DNA of 64,000 bases. Source: Clytia hemisphaerica. Taxonomy: Eukaryota; Cnidaria; Hydrozoa; Leptothecata; Clytiidae. This document shows, piece after piece, positions 35,386 to 47,042 of the stretch. Every line of letters begins with the position of its first letter. Positions within the stretch are counted from its first letter, which is position 1. The stretch spans positions 1,149,233 through 1,213,232 of the forward strand of contig CACVBU010001235.1 in the NCBI GenBank assembly GCA_902728285.1, written 5' to 3'. The position numbers were made by a program, and so were the translations under genes. The notes under the pieces were generated by a model. It saw nothing but the letters and a program-made list of their open reading frames with translations. It made no database searches and was not told the origin of the DNA.

Positions 35386-35780
35386 TTGATGAGAGGAGGA
35401 GTTTTTATAAGAAATGTAAATGACAAAATAAACGGAACTCAGGAAGGGGAAATAAAAGAGATTGCAAGTCTTTCACCAAATAAAGTAGACAACCGATGCA
35501 TTTTTTGTGTTGAAGAGATATTGAATAAAGATTGCAGAATAAAGCTTTATCATGAGGATAAAAAATCAAAGCATGCAAGGTGAGAAGAGTTTGGGAGAAC
35601 AGATAAAACCATGGGATCTGAAAGTTTTTTGCAAAGGTTGCCTACAAAAGGTGCGAAGAGTTTTGTCAAAAATAAATGAGAGAAGGGTGGCTTCAGAGAA
35701 AGGAAGAGGACAAAGTAGCCACAACACTCTCCAAAGTATCTACAACCCCAGGTCCCGAGGTCCCGAAGTCCCGAGTTGAA
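35386..35780 (+). pseudogene. Unrecognised degraded frame with paired CxxC motifs
   Basis: A 65-codon frame with CIFCVEEILNKDC is followed one frame away by KPWDLKVFCKGCLQKVRRVL. The two CxxC pairs, about 50 residues apart, could be the halves of a zinc-binding unit whose frame was lost near 35,575-35,585. The second frame runs into the minisatellite and is not coding there. The family is not recognised. An N-terminal exon of a DUF6589-type or transposase gene is one possibility, but there is no direct link. Confidence 0.25.
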
Positions 35781-35819
35781 CTGTGCCAACACTCTCCAAA
35801 GTATCTACAACCCCAGGTC
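35727..35819. repeat. 66-bp minisatellite, inverted short array ending at the N
   Basis: About 1.4 units of the 66-bp repeat in reverse orientation relative to the array at 36,250-37,290 (CAACACTCTCCAAAGTATCT.. units). It stops at the single undetermined base (35,820), so the array is probably cut short by an assembly join. Confidence 0.8.
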
Positions 35820-36249
35820 NTAAATTTTATTTGCTGTCCTCTACTTTTCTTCCAGCACCTACCACTCTGAAAAAAAAAATTCCTGTAAAGGGCCATATCA
35901 ACTGAGTATCAGAAAACCTTGAAAAGTGCCAAAGTTTTTGCCAAAAAACCTTGAAAAACCACTTAAAAATGACCAAAAAAACCTTGAAAACCTTGAAAAC
36001 CCCGAAAAAAAATCCGTAGACACCCTGTATGATTATACAGTTGAACTTGGGTGGTTTAAAAAAGTCGATAAAAATAGAGGATCCTTGTAAACGTGACACT
36101 TATGAGCTAATTAAAAGCAATAAAAGTTGAAGAGACCTAAGGAATATTTTTTAGAGGGTAAGTAGTAGGCCCTCAATTTACGGATGTTAAGTTAGCCAGT
36201 ATCAGTAAGCCAGCCACCTGACTGCCGATAAAGTTTGGCTTTAAATTTT

Positions 36250-37290
36250 CATGACCTCTGATCGTAGATACTTTGGAGAATATTGAAATGATTCAACTCG
36301 GGACCTCGAGAACTGGCGTTGTAGATACTGTTGAGAATGTAACCTCAGGACCTAGGGGTGTAGATACTTTGGAGAGTGTTGGCACAGTTCAACTCGGGAC
36401 TTCGGGACCTCGGGACCTGGGGTTCTAGATAGATTGGACAGTGTTGGCATAATTCAACTCGGGACTTCGGGACCTCGGGACCTGGGTGTAGATACTTTGG
36501 AGAGTGTTGGCACAGTTCAACTCGGGACTTCGGGACCTCGGGACCTGGGGTTCTAGATAGTTTGGACAGTGTTGGCATAATTCAACTCGGGACTTCGGGA
36601 CCTCGGGACCTGGGTTGTAGATACTTTGGAGAGTGTTGTTATAGTTCAACTCGGGACTTCGGGACCTCGGGACCTGGGGGTGTAGATAGTTTGGACAGTG
36701 TCGGCATAATTCAACTCGGGACTTCGGGACCTCGGGACTTGGGGGAGTAGATACTTTGGAGAGTGTTGGCACAGTTCAACTCGGGTTTTTGGGACCTCGG
36801 GACCTGGGGTTGTAGATACTTTGGAGAGTGTTGTTATAGTTCAACTCGGGACTTCGGGACCTCGGGACCTGGGGGGGGGGGGTAGATACTTTGGAGAGTG
36901 TTGGCACAGTTCAACTCGGGACTTTGGGACCTCGAACCTGGGGTTGTAGATACTTTGGAGAGTGTTGGCACAGTTTTACTCGGGACTTCGGGACCTCGGG
37001 ACCTGGGGTTGTAGATACTTTGTAGAGTGTTGGCACAGTTCAACTCAGGACTTCGGGACCTTGGGGCCTGGGGTTGTAGATAGTTTGGACAGTGTTGGCA
37101 TAATTCAACTCGGGACTTCGGGACCTGGGACTTGGGGTTGTAGATACTTTGGAGAGTGTTGGCACAGTTCAACTCGGGACTTCGGGACCTCGGGACCTGG
37201 GGTTGTAGATACTTTGGAGAGTGTTGGCACAGTTCAACTCGGGACTTCGGGACCTTTGGACTTGGGGGTGTAGATAGTTTTGGAGAGTGT
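36250..37290. repeat. 66-bp minisatellite array with A/B higher-order units
   Basis: About 15 units of roughly 65-66 bp. Two variants can be told apart: A has TAGATACTTTGGAGAGTGTT then GGCACAG, and B has TAGATAGTTTGGACAGTGTT then GGCATAATT. From 36,360 to 36,745 A and B alternate, giving a dimer of about 130 bp; afterwards A dominates. Each unit contains the self-similar words GGGACTTCGGGACCTCGGGA. The open frames running through the array in several frames are by-products of the repeat. Confidence 0.9.
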
Positions 37291-37299
37291 TGTGGACGC

Positions 37300-39150
37300 T
37301 TGAGATATTTATCTTTTATTTACCTCCTATCTGTTCTGTATTTTATGAATCAATTCTACTGTATACGATAGGAAAAAGTTCTATGCTCAAAGCATCTCTG
37401 ATTTGTAAGTATCTTGTAAAAACTCCAGCTTGACCCCAATTTACAATGATTAATAAAGAATTAAATATTACACGTTTTTTATAAGCATTTGAAAAAATAA
37501 ACGTTACGGTCATAAAATATTTCAAGACATCAAATCTAAAATGACAAAATAAGCATTCTTAATTAGCAGTCTATCCCATATGGTCTTATATATTCTTGGT
37601 ATAAATTACATGAAGGGCTGGGGGTAATTTTTGACACACAGTTTAAAACTTTTATTCAAACATCTTAGCTTGACACTAAAATGCGCTCCTCGGTAGGTTT
37701 GTTACTACAAAGCTCCTTTTCGGCTTTGATAAGAAGTGCCTAATATTATTTCAATTAATTTTTTAAAGTCTCCAAATAGGAGAAGAGTGGAGTTTTATGA
37801 TATAGAAAATATAAGATGCAAAGGAAGATGAAAAAAAAAATCCCTGTAAAATTGTACTATTCAATAAGAATATCTTTATTATTTAAACGTCATCACTGTG
37901 AAATTATTATCTAAAAACGTTTTCTGGTTCACTAGCAAAATGCTCTTTTTTGTTAAAGGATCACAGTTATTATTATAGCAGAGTAATTCAAGAAGTATTT
38001 CATTGTCTCAGAAATAAAATTTGGTAAAGTTTAACAAAATTGCAAAATAATAAAACTAAGTAAGATAATCATCGGATAAATAGGGATAGAAAATGTGATA
38101 TAGTGTTTGTTTCGAGTTGATCTATACTCACGTAGTTATGGTCTGCCGGTCCATGTATACCCTGTCTTTCAACATACAATATAGTATAATCCAACAATGA
38201 ATAGACTTTGAACGTTCAAATTTAATTTGACATGCCACAACAAGATGCTAAAAAGCTTTCATTATAAGTCTCCTTTTTGAAGGGCTTTCTTTGATGGAAA
38301 TTTCAAGGATAATCATAATGCATCAGCACCTGCAAAAAAAAAAAAAAAAACAGCAAAAGAGTTTATTCAAAATGCCATTTTTTGAACAAATTTTGTAAAA
38401 CAAAATTTACTAAACAAAAGTTCATTTTTTTAAATACCACTACATCTTTACTACGGCTCTACCTCCAAACCCATTCAAAGTCTTTGAAAGTCACCCACTG
38501 CAGTCTAACTACAAGGCCTTGATTAACTGGCTTACACCAGTAGCTTACACCAGTATCAAAACGCTGATTTTTTGCTTGTGGTTCCCTCAAAAGCAATTCA
38601 AAAGCAATGCAACGACTTCGAAAGTTTTTTTCTTAACTTCCCTCCTTTTTCAGACACATTGAAGAGTCATTTTGCTCTATTTCTCATCATTTTTCACTGA
38701 AATTTCATTTGTCTACAACCTTTTGTCCATGATTGTATGTTATCTTTTTATACTTTGTCTGAAAGAAAAATGATTAAATGTTAATTACAGGGAGAGTGAA
38801 AATTTAGAATTGTTAATGACTTTACTTTGAACACAGCAAAATCCTTGAGAAGAACTAACCAAGTCTAGAAAGAATGCAATACACGCTTTTTTAAATAAAA
38901 ATACACTTTATAAGATGTCCATGATGAAAATGGACAAAAAATTAAGAATAATGCTAAGAATATAACCGTCATGGAATTTTGCTACTCAAGCTAAGAAAGC
39001 CATTTTTAGAATATTTTCAATTTTCAATTGTCAATTATCCCCAAGTAAGGCTCACTCCTTTCACAAAAATGCCATTTTATGCTTAAGACGTATCTACTAA
39101 ATGTTAAAAACCATCTTTATTAATAGAAAACAAAAAACCCTGGAAAAGTC
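37300..39150. other. Non-coding region before the DUF6589 gene
   Basis: No supported gene. An A17 run lies near 38,334-38,350. Nothing else recognised. Confidence 0.4.
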
Positions 39151-42100
39151 ATGACACCTGCCATCAAAGAACAATTGATACAATTTATAAGAGATGAAAA
39201 TATTGTAGCCTTGTACCATGTCCTGCAAAAAGAGGAATCATCCAAAATGAATCAGCTGTTTCTGAAAAAATTAAAGAAAGTCATATCGAACGAAATTTCT
39301 TCAATATTCAAAGACAAGATGAGCCCTTTCAAAAGTAAGGTGTTATAAAGAGTTTCACATCACCATATTGTTATGGTCCTGTATGTGTACAATGTCCTTA
39401 GTATAGCTCGATTGCTAAAAGGGAAGCATCAAAGATCATCTGTTAGGTCCTTAAGGTGTTTAAGTATTTTGTCTAGGACAAAACAATGAACTAAAGAAAA
39501 AACTTCGCTTTTTTAAGGTGCTGACCCCAAAAACTTGAAAGATCTGAGTTACAAGAGACTTGAGAATGAGCTGATTATGAAAGCCCCAACAGTCTTCACA
39601 GTCGTGCAAAAGATCGCAATAAACCCAAGAATAGGAAGAAACAAAATAAAAACGAAAGAGAGTTTGGTACCTGGAATTATGAATGCTGTGGGTAGTCTTT
39701 CCAAGTGCAGGAATAAAAATTACAATACTTGTGCACAAATGGGCAGCATGATATTGAGGAAAGGGAGTATAGTAAGTAAGTCTGCGACCGCAGTCGGAGG
39801 CGACCCGAAGGCTCCTCTTTCAATAGCTATCTACCCGAAGGTAGGGGAGGGCGCCACTCTTTCTCCCTGGATTTCTCCACTTACCCTTGATCCTTCTCTT
39901 AGTTGCTGAGCATCAAGCAGAGAGGCATCAAGTACCATTTTGGGAATCTTTGGTATGACCCGGTTGGGGGTTGAACCCACAACCTTGCGAACCGTAGCCG
40001 GATGCTCTACCACTGTACTACGGTCGCTTATATATATATATACTGCTTGGCCTACCTACACAACCCTATTTCCATCATATAGGAGGATATTTTCGTAAAA
40101 GGCCGAAATCCTGTGTAGGTCGAAAACTGAGGAACAGATAATGTGTTTCCTTGAAATATTTTTTGACTCATATTGAGTTACCTCATTCCATCTTAACTCA
40201 TATTGAGTTACTTTCTTCCTTAAAGTCATTTTAGATCACTAGTTTTACATTGACGGATTTCTATGTCATCATATTTTCCTTTTCTACTCCAACCTGATTG
40301 ATTTTCTGTGAATGTTCATTCTGGATTTTTGTTGTATTTGTATTGTCTTTTTGTTTTGTGGGTTTTTGTCTTTATTGTTTCCATTTTGAGTAGTTGAAGG
40401 TTTTATACTTCTAGACTATATATATAGTATGAAAATATAAAATGTTTTCTCCTGTCAGACCTAAAAACAACAAAGAGTGGCCGAATTCTTTTTCCTCTTA
40501 GAGAGACGATGTTACAATGAAAGGGTAATTAGTCCTCTCTGGGTCCCTCTGTCTTTATCCTGGCTTGGGACAGGCTGACTGTCATTTAAGACAGTCAGGC
40601 GACATTACTCCAGCGGCCTGTACAAGATGACAACAATATATATAGTGAAGATATGTAATATCTGTCATTTTAGAAAAAGAAAAGTATTGATATATAAATA
40701 ACTCAAACTGATAAAAACGAAAAAAGTTAAGCATATTTTTGTTAATTGTGTGTATTTACGATTTTTTTGGTATTTTTTATTTTTTAATCATTCCGAAACA
40801 GAGGGTAATTTAGCAAAAAGTTAAAGGGAATTTAAATAGTGGTATGTGAAAGAAAAACCTAATCCAAATGAAGATAGAAGAAAAGTAATAGTGGAGAAAC
40901 AATGAATTGCAAAAAACTTTTTTGATATATATATAGTATGTATACATATATATATTATATAAGTACTTTTAACTCTTTATTTGTAGGTGAAGATTACAAA
41001 CTCCCAGTGCTTGAATGGGCGAAAGAAATGGAAATGTTGGAAAGCCAGCTGTTGTATCTGAAAAAAAACTCAGATGAAACAAATTGAACAAATTCAATCA
41101 GAGCACGACTACTCGTTCTCCAGCACAACACCAACAGTCGATGAGGAACCACGACAATCATCCACACAATAGTGCACTACAACAAACCAATTGACCAGTA
41201 ATCAATCAACACAAATGGTGGGTGACAAACCCTCAAGTTAAATTTCATGTCAAAACGGATATTTTCTTCAAAGCGTTTAAAAGGTGAATAGATTCAATTT
41301 TTAAAGGGACCCCTCGCTTAAAAATGATAACAAGACACTCACTTCATAATCATATGAAAAGCAACTTCCCAAATTATTAGCATGCAAAACTCTTTCTTCG
41401 CTCCATAATTACAAATTATAAATTTTGATGTTCACTCAACTTTCAGAAATTTCAAATGGCTTCTGAAGGCCTTCGAATTTTCTCGAGCTCTTGTCGCACC
41501 AAGTTGTCGACACAAATGCACCGGAAAATTACAGTACGAGTGTAGAGGCCAGCTCTGGTTTGAACAGTCTAGAATCCACGCTCTTCTCCTAAGAAAAACC
41601 CTTTGCTTGGAGTCGAGTTGCGGGTTTATGGAGAATCGGTATCGGCTTCAGAACTCCCAATGAGCCCCGGTTGTGTTGGTTTCAGTCAGACGGAGACGCC
41701 ATACTGTTTTCAGAGGAATTTTTCGATATCTCTACAGGAACTAGCAGTAAGTTTTATGTTCTTTGAATATGCTGTTAGGGGTTTTTGGACCAATATAGTT
41801 TGATTTCCTAAAGATCACAAACAAGCGAGGGGTCCCTTTAAAGAGATCTCCACAAAAGACTTACATGGAAAGTGTTGTACCAAATATTTAATTATAATGC
41901 CTATTACTTTTCAAAGGACAGCTGAGAAGTGAAGGGTTCTAAGAACACAGGCAATTTTCTAGTCACATCCTCAAAATGTATAACACCAAGTTTTATGTGC
42001 TTGCTGTTCAACAACCAATATGTTTAACGATAAAATGTATTGTTGGGATTTAGACTGTAATGTATGTACAAATGACTCTTTTTTAGCTTTTGGAATAAAT

Positions 42101-44304
42101 TCATCATAGTTCTTGACAACCTAGATGTAAATAGTAAACGACGTCATATGACAATGGGAAGGAAAAACGTAGATCGACATCTTACACACATCATTGCCGT
42201 CCAAAACAGAGTAAATACCCCTGCAGAGCTGATTGGTGTACCAGCGACCAAAATACAAAACGCAAGTGATATCAATCTTACTAAATATATTCCAAAAATA
42301 ACGGACGAGCAAAATCTAAAAGAAGAGCTGAAGGTTTTGGTGGCTAGGGATTTAGCAGAATATGTAGACGAGTTGAAATGGATGAAAAAGTTCACACCAG
42401 AGGTTATAACTCACAAGTATATGAAAGAGACAGAAGCTGTATCAACAACAGTAAGAATCTTTTCTAAGAGTTTTTTATTTCCATTCGCCAAGGCCATTAT
42501 GTACTTTAAATGCAAAACAAGAATGAATCTTGGTTTTTCAAACTGTAGGAAAATACATCCAAAACAAAATTTGAAAGACATGAAGAACAGAAATTAAACG
42601 CTGAATAAGACAAAGTAGAATGCATTTTATTTTTATTTTACAGTTTTCTTTGGGGCCCACGATTTGAATGAGAACACCAGTTCTGGAATAACAAAGATAT
42701 TGAGGGAGATACATCAGTTTGTTCCTGGACATGACACGTCAAATATGTTAAGCATCATTGTCATTGGTGATTTATTGACTTATGAAAGGATGTTGAATGG
42801 AATTGAACATCAGAAAGATGCGAGTACTGCAACTAAAGGACTGGAAGGGTTGGTGCCAGGCATTGCTGATTTCCATACCTTAGGAAACATGTTAGAAGTG
42901 AGAGAAAAATAGTATTTTCTTTTCAACTGTGCTGAGTATTATGCTTATTTCTTGTTGTATGACAGTCTGTCTCAATCAATCTCAAGTAGTTCAAGTTGAC
43001 CCAAAGAACTAAAAATGAGATGTCTGTTTTTGAGTAATTTAGTTCTTTCTGCGTTTCTACTTCCTCTATTTTTTTGCTAGTGAAGTCTCTTAGATTAAGA
43101 TTAGGATTTAAAACTGAGATTAACTACTTGTTTTAGCCCCCAGCCAAGCAAGCAGCCCCAACTTTAACGTAGTAAAAAATTCCTGAGTGGTTTGTTCTTT
43201 TATTTTTTGAGGTCTATACATAAAGGAGAATGAGGGTTTGGACACAATATGGTCTGGTATGGAGACCTTTTAAAATTACACTATAGAATGTCCCTCAGAA
43301 TCAAAAGATTAATCCATGGCAAAATTTTTCTTTCATAGGCACTGTGGAGCATTTTCTATGACACTAAATCAGCTACGGCACGCAACTTTCTAAATGCACG
43401 AAATGTCACCAAGGAGCCAATGAAATGTGTCAATGCCTCAGAAGAAATGCATCTGAAGTATGTTGAAGCAATCTTACTGGCAGCCTACGACCTTTTTTTA
43501 TCAAACAATAACGATATCATTCCCAGTGAACAAACCAAAGAGAATTACAACAAGAATTGCGATGGTATGGTAACAACATTTTTGATGCCTGCATATCAAA
43601 TGAAAGAGGAAATTGAATTTGGACCACACCAACAAACCAACAGTGTACCCAACTACACAAAAAATGTCCTTGCACTCGGATACATGGTTAAATCGTTTAT
43701 GGATGCAAGAAAGTGTGAAGACGGGGAAAGGATTATTCGTCTCCATAAATATTTAATTTTATATTTTACACTCACACACAAAACTAAATATGCATTATAT
43801 AACCTTCACCTATTGGCTCCAGTTAACGACCTGTTGCCACCAGCTTTGGCCCATGAAATTACTTGGAACAGGGTGGTCAACAATAAAGGATATGCAAGTT
43901 CAAATGTGGAGCTTGAAAGAGAGCTGCAGCACCGCAACAAGTGGACAAAAGAAGAAATTAAACTATTTCGGGGAACAATAACAGAGAAATCGATTCTTCG
44001 AATTGGTAGCAGCTATGATATGCTCAGAAGTATTGCATCTAACTTTGACGAGCAGATTTCTGTCAAAGAACCATCTAGGAGGCATACCACTCCCAGTTGG
44101 AAGGCGGACGTGCTAGAGTTGGCTGAGCAGTACAAAGAAAAGAAACTATTTCAAAAGGAGAAAGACAAAAAACACCTACAATTTTTTGGATTTCCCTATG
44201 CTCTGAACATTAAAAAATTTAAAGATTGGGCCATTGAAAGTATCCTAAAGGCCAGCAAGAAAGGAGTTTACAGTCTACTTGAAGAGGGTGTGTCAGACAG
44301 TTGA
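39151..44304 (+). CDS. DUF6589-family protein, six exons (one unresolved junction)
   Basis: Function unknown; the family is large and repeat-like in cnidarians and fungi, so a transposon-derived origin is an inference. Exons: 39,151-39,334; 39,518-39,775; 40,987-41,053; 42,087-42,450; 42,644-42,897; 43,339-44,304. Exon 2 has the APTVFTVVQKIAINPR and YNTCAQMGSMILRKG blocks and exon 4 the FIIVLDNLDV block followed by HLTHIIAVQNRVN. Exon 5 has VIGDLLTYERML (GDQLT-like box) and GLVPGIADFHTLGNML, and exon 6 YALYNLHLLAPVNDLLPPAL then AHEITWNR. Phases agree at all junctions except exon 4/5: exon 4 ends in phase 0, whereas the exon 5 acceptor TTTTACAG needs a 1-nt carry-over. This means a small indel, an unusual splice site or a dying gene. 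The ATG at 39,151 is the first in frame; upstream exons are possible. Confidence 0.65.
39776..40030 (-). mobile_element. tRNA-derived SINE in intron 2 of the DUF6589 gene
   Basis: Read on the minus strand from 40,027, the head has an A box in GTAGTACAGTGGTAGAGCA and a B box in GTGGGTTCAACCCCC at tRNA spacing, followed by a body of about 180 bp and a short inverted structure (CCGACTGCGGTCGC) at the 3' side. A TA microsatellite abuts the 5' end. The 3' edge lies within a few bases of the exon 2 donor (GTAAGTAAGT, 39,772-39,781), so the insertion edge and the splice donor almost coincide. Confidence 0.75.
41305..41837. mobile_element. TTAA-flanked MITE (Kolobok/piggyBac-type), copy 2, in intron 3
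   Basis: The ends AGGGACCCCTCGCTT and AAGCGAGGGGTCCCT are perfect inverted repeats, with TTAA on both sides (41,301-41,304 and 41,838-41,841). 533 bp, non-coding. It lies inside intron 3 of the DUF6589 gene and shares the AGGGAC terminus with the 7,100-7,318 element. Confidence 0.75.
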
Positions 44305-44987
44305 ATAATTCTTTTCAAATCTTCATTTTGGGTTAATAGTTCTCATTATTTTGTTCTCCTTTTTTATACAATTTACAAAACTTTTAATAATTTTTAGAAT
44401 CATGTTATAACAAATATTTATATTATAATAATCTATTCTACTAATCAACCCATTGACAAGGTGCATTTAAGACAAACCACAATTTAAAACCTTTTTTTTC
44501 AAATTTTCACCACATGTCTAATAACAATGAATATAATTGAAATGACACTATTTTTACATTATTAATCAAGATCAACAGCTTGGTGTCTAGACTTATTCAG
44601 ATAGATATAGAGCATGCTTTGTGTTTCACTGTGTGGCCTCTGTTTAATTTGTAAGTAGTTTTGTAGTCATACTTTTCTTTTGTGTTTGTTTGTGCTTGGG
44701 TAAAACAAATGGGTAACAAATTATATTCAATTTCTCAATGAATTTCATAAGAATCATATTTATTCGGTTTTAGTTTTTCACTTTATAATTAGGCTGCATT
44801 GTTCAGCCTTTATGTTGTTGTTTTGTGGAAATGTTTTTTATAATGTTACTTTTCTTTAACTTATCAGTTTCAATAATACTCTCTGCATTGGAGGTATTAT
44901 TTTCGTCAAGATCATTTCATTTCTTTTTTTATTGCTTGGTTTCTGTTTCAAAAACACAAAAAACATTTGTATCATAATTGCAGCTAG
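44305..44987. other. 3' flank of the DUF6589 gene
   Basis: No AATAAA within the first 600 bp after the stop; the nearest seen is at 45,351-45,356, beyond MITE copy B. No gene. Confidence 0.35.
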
Positions 44988-44995
44988 TATGATTT

Positions 44996-45212
44996 CCCGG
45001 GGGGGGGGCACTCAAGGTAAATGACCTACCAGACGTTCGGCCCTTAAGGGTAGGTTTTTCATAGTTCAGCTAGTGCACTGTAAGGGTAGGAAATTGTGAT
45101 AAAAGGCCAATTTTTTGGTAAAATTGGCACAAAATTGGTCAATTTTGGAGGAAAATTTCCAAATTTTGGGCCGAACGTATGGCCGTTTTCAGATCGAGTG
45201 CCCCCTCCCGGG
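44996..45212. mobile_element. hAT-like G-run MITE, copy B
   Basis: The ends CCCGGGGGGGGGCACTC and GAGTGCCCCCTCCCGGG are inverted repeats. Outside are TATGATTT (44,988-44,995) and TATGACTT (45,213-45,220), an 8-bp duplication with one mismatch. It is shorter than copies A and C and holds fewer internal TGTAAGGGTAGG-type words. Non-coding. Confidence 0.75.
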
Positions 45213-45432
45213 TATGACTTGTACTTTACTCTTTCTTATTCAAATAATGGTCGACATGAACCCATAACATACTTGGAAATATATAACTATTATAACTTAC
45301 TAGAAAGACCATTGTGTTGATAAAGAATTTAGTTAACATATTTTTACAAAAATAAAATATACTTTAAAAGCAGTCTTTCATTTTGTGACTCTGACCACAA
45401 AAAAATACATACTTAACTTTTGAGCCTGATAA

Positions 45433-45809
45433 GACGAGACCAATTTGTTTTTATTAGTTGTTTTATGGGCCTGACCGACCCTGAAATTCCAAAAATAAAA
45501 ATAAAAATAAAATTTAATTTGCTAGTACATTTTTATTTTCATTGCTTAACAGACTGCCAAATTTTCAAAATTTGGATATTTTTTCCAAGGTTTTGAGAAT
45601 TTTATGTTCATTTTCTGCCTTTTTTTATTTTCTATTTTCACATTTGTTTTAAACATCTCTTTCATTACCAAAGATTACCCATTTTTGTCAAGATTTAGTA
45701 GTTTTTGCGTCCTTTTTAGAAGATTTTTAGTTTTAGTTTTTCCCTGACTGTCCAACCCACTTTTTTGGATAGCTTGACCACTAAAGCAACAAATTAAATT
45801 TGCCTCGTC
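45433..45809. mobile_element. MITE family with G(R)CGAGACC ends, copy 2
   Basis: The left end GACGAGACCAATTTG and the right end CAAATTAAATTTGCCTCGTC correspond to those of the 9,489-9,857 copy. TAA stands on both sides (45,430-45,432 and 45,810-45,812). GACCGACCC lies just inside the left end as in copy 1. Non-coding and diverged. Confidence 0.6.
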
Positions 45810-46075
45810 TAAGTCAAAAGATAAAAAAAAACTTTTCAACACAGGATTTTAGCTATTTAAAATCACAAATTCTTAAAAAGGCTGACTCATTCCTAATACT
45901 TCATTCTTTACTTTGAAAAGAAACAGCCCTTTAACCCGAAATCCAAAAATGCAAAAATAAATCTGGAAATTTCTGAGAGCTACTTTAGAAGGTTTTCTCC
46001 TATTTTCATTGTTTTAAAGAGGTAAAATAATACAACTCTATTCAAATGTCAAGTTCAATTCTTGTATTCTTTTGG

Positions 46076-47033
46076 GGGTTATTTTAAAAAGCATGGTACC
46101 CCAATTGGTGCACCAATTGGGGTACTTGTTGGGGTACCACTTTATGTCCTTAATTTTGTTAAATGACACTTAATTTCATTATAATATGGTGCTACAATCT
46201 TTCATTGATGATTTAATAAAGTTAGATTTAAGATTGTCACAAAACTTTTGTCACGATTGGCGTTTTCCGACACGAAGTGAAAATCTACTGCTTTTTAATT
46301 AAATCAGCCGCCATCTTGCTTTTCTCCTTTCCTACTTCGAAAATTTACAGACCAGAATAAGTAACCAAACCGAACAGTATTCCAATCCAGTAACCAACAT
46401 CATATTATAGCTTAAAACCAGGAGAATTGTAAGGTACTGGCTAGTAACATCTTGTTAATATCTTTTCTTTTTACATGTCAGAATGCTGACAAAAAATGAC
46501 ACTTTCTTGCAGAAATATTTAAAAAACATTGAAATATAATAATCGTAAGTCAAATTCATCCAAAAAAAATTATTATACTGAAAGTGATGCTCATTGTACA
46601 AAAGGATACAAATTGACAGTCATTTTAGCCTTGGAAAATCTGTAGAGATGCTTTTAGAGCAAGAAAAGCACTGACATTTTCTTTTGTCATTTTTATCACT
46701 AAATTAACACTTTCTACCAAAAATTTTGATGACATCATAAAATACAATAGTTCTAAGGTTGCCTTGATTAAGAATTACATATATACTCAATATGACGCAG
46801 GAAATATAATTGTATATGAATTGACAGTAGGAAGTAGTCTTTGATTCTCTAAAACACGTGTTTTAAAGCAAACGAGCATAAACACATTATATTATTTGTA
46901 TTACATGTTATTATTACATGTACTAATTACATCACTCTACATTTATTTTTAAAAGCGTATGTTATTCTTTTTCACACGATTTAATTCTGATCAGTAAATT
47001 AAATGGGTACCCCCATGCTTTTTAAAATAACCC
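46076..47033. mobile_element. 958-bp TIR element with 9-bp duplication
   Basis: The ends GGGTTATTTTAAAAAGCATG and CATGCTTTTTAAAATAACCC are perfect 20-bp inverted repeats. TTCTTTTGG is exact on both sides (46,067-46,075 and 47,034-47,042). No coding capacity, so it is non-autonomous. A 9-bp duplication is usual for Mutator-like elements. A perfect 30-bp palindrome lies just inside the left end. Confidence 0.8.
46096..46125. repeat. Perfect 30-bp palindrome inside the TIR element
   Basis: GTACCCCAATTGGTG is followed immediately by its exact reverse complement with no spacer. A third half-site (GGGGTACC) follows. It may be a transposase-binding or extrusion site; that role is a guess. Confidence 0.7.
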
Positions 47034-47042
47034 TTCTTTTGG

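Noticed and set aside
36345..37371. Several 60-115-codon frames on both strands in the minisatellite
   Set aside because: They follow the 66-bp period and encode only repeats; no protein character outside the array.
38334..38350. A17 run as a retroposed poly(A) tail
   Set aside because: No retrogene or SINE body and no target duplication seen next to it.
39955..40028. Functional tRNA gene on the minus strand
   Set aside because: A and B boxes are good, but the sequence continues into a SINE body and lacks a convincing paired acceptor stem.
41054..41172. Extension of DUF6589 exon 3 by removing one A from the A8 run
   Set aside because: The other frame looks protein-like up to a TAG, but the GTATCT donor at 41,054 gives the correct phase to exon 4 without any correction. 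It remains possible as an alternative end.
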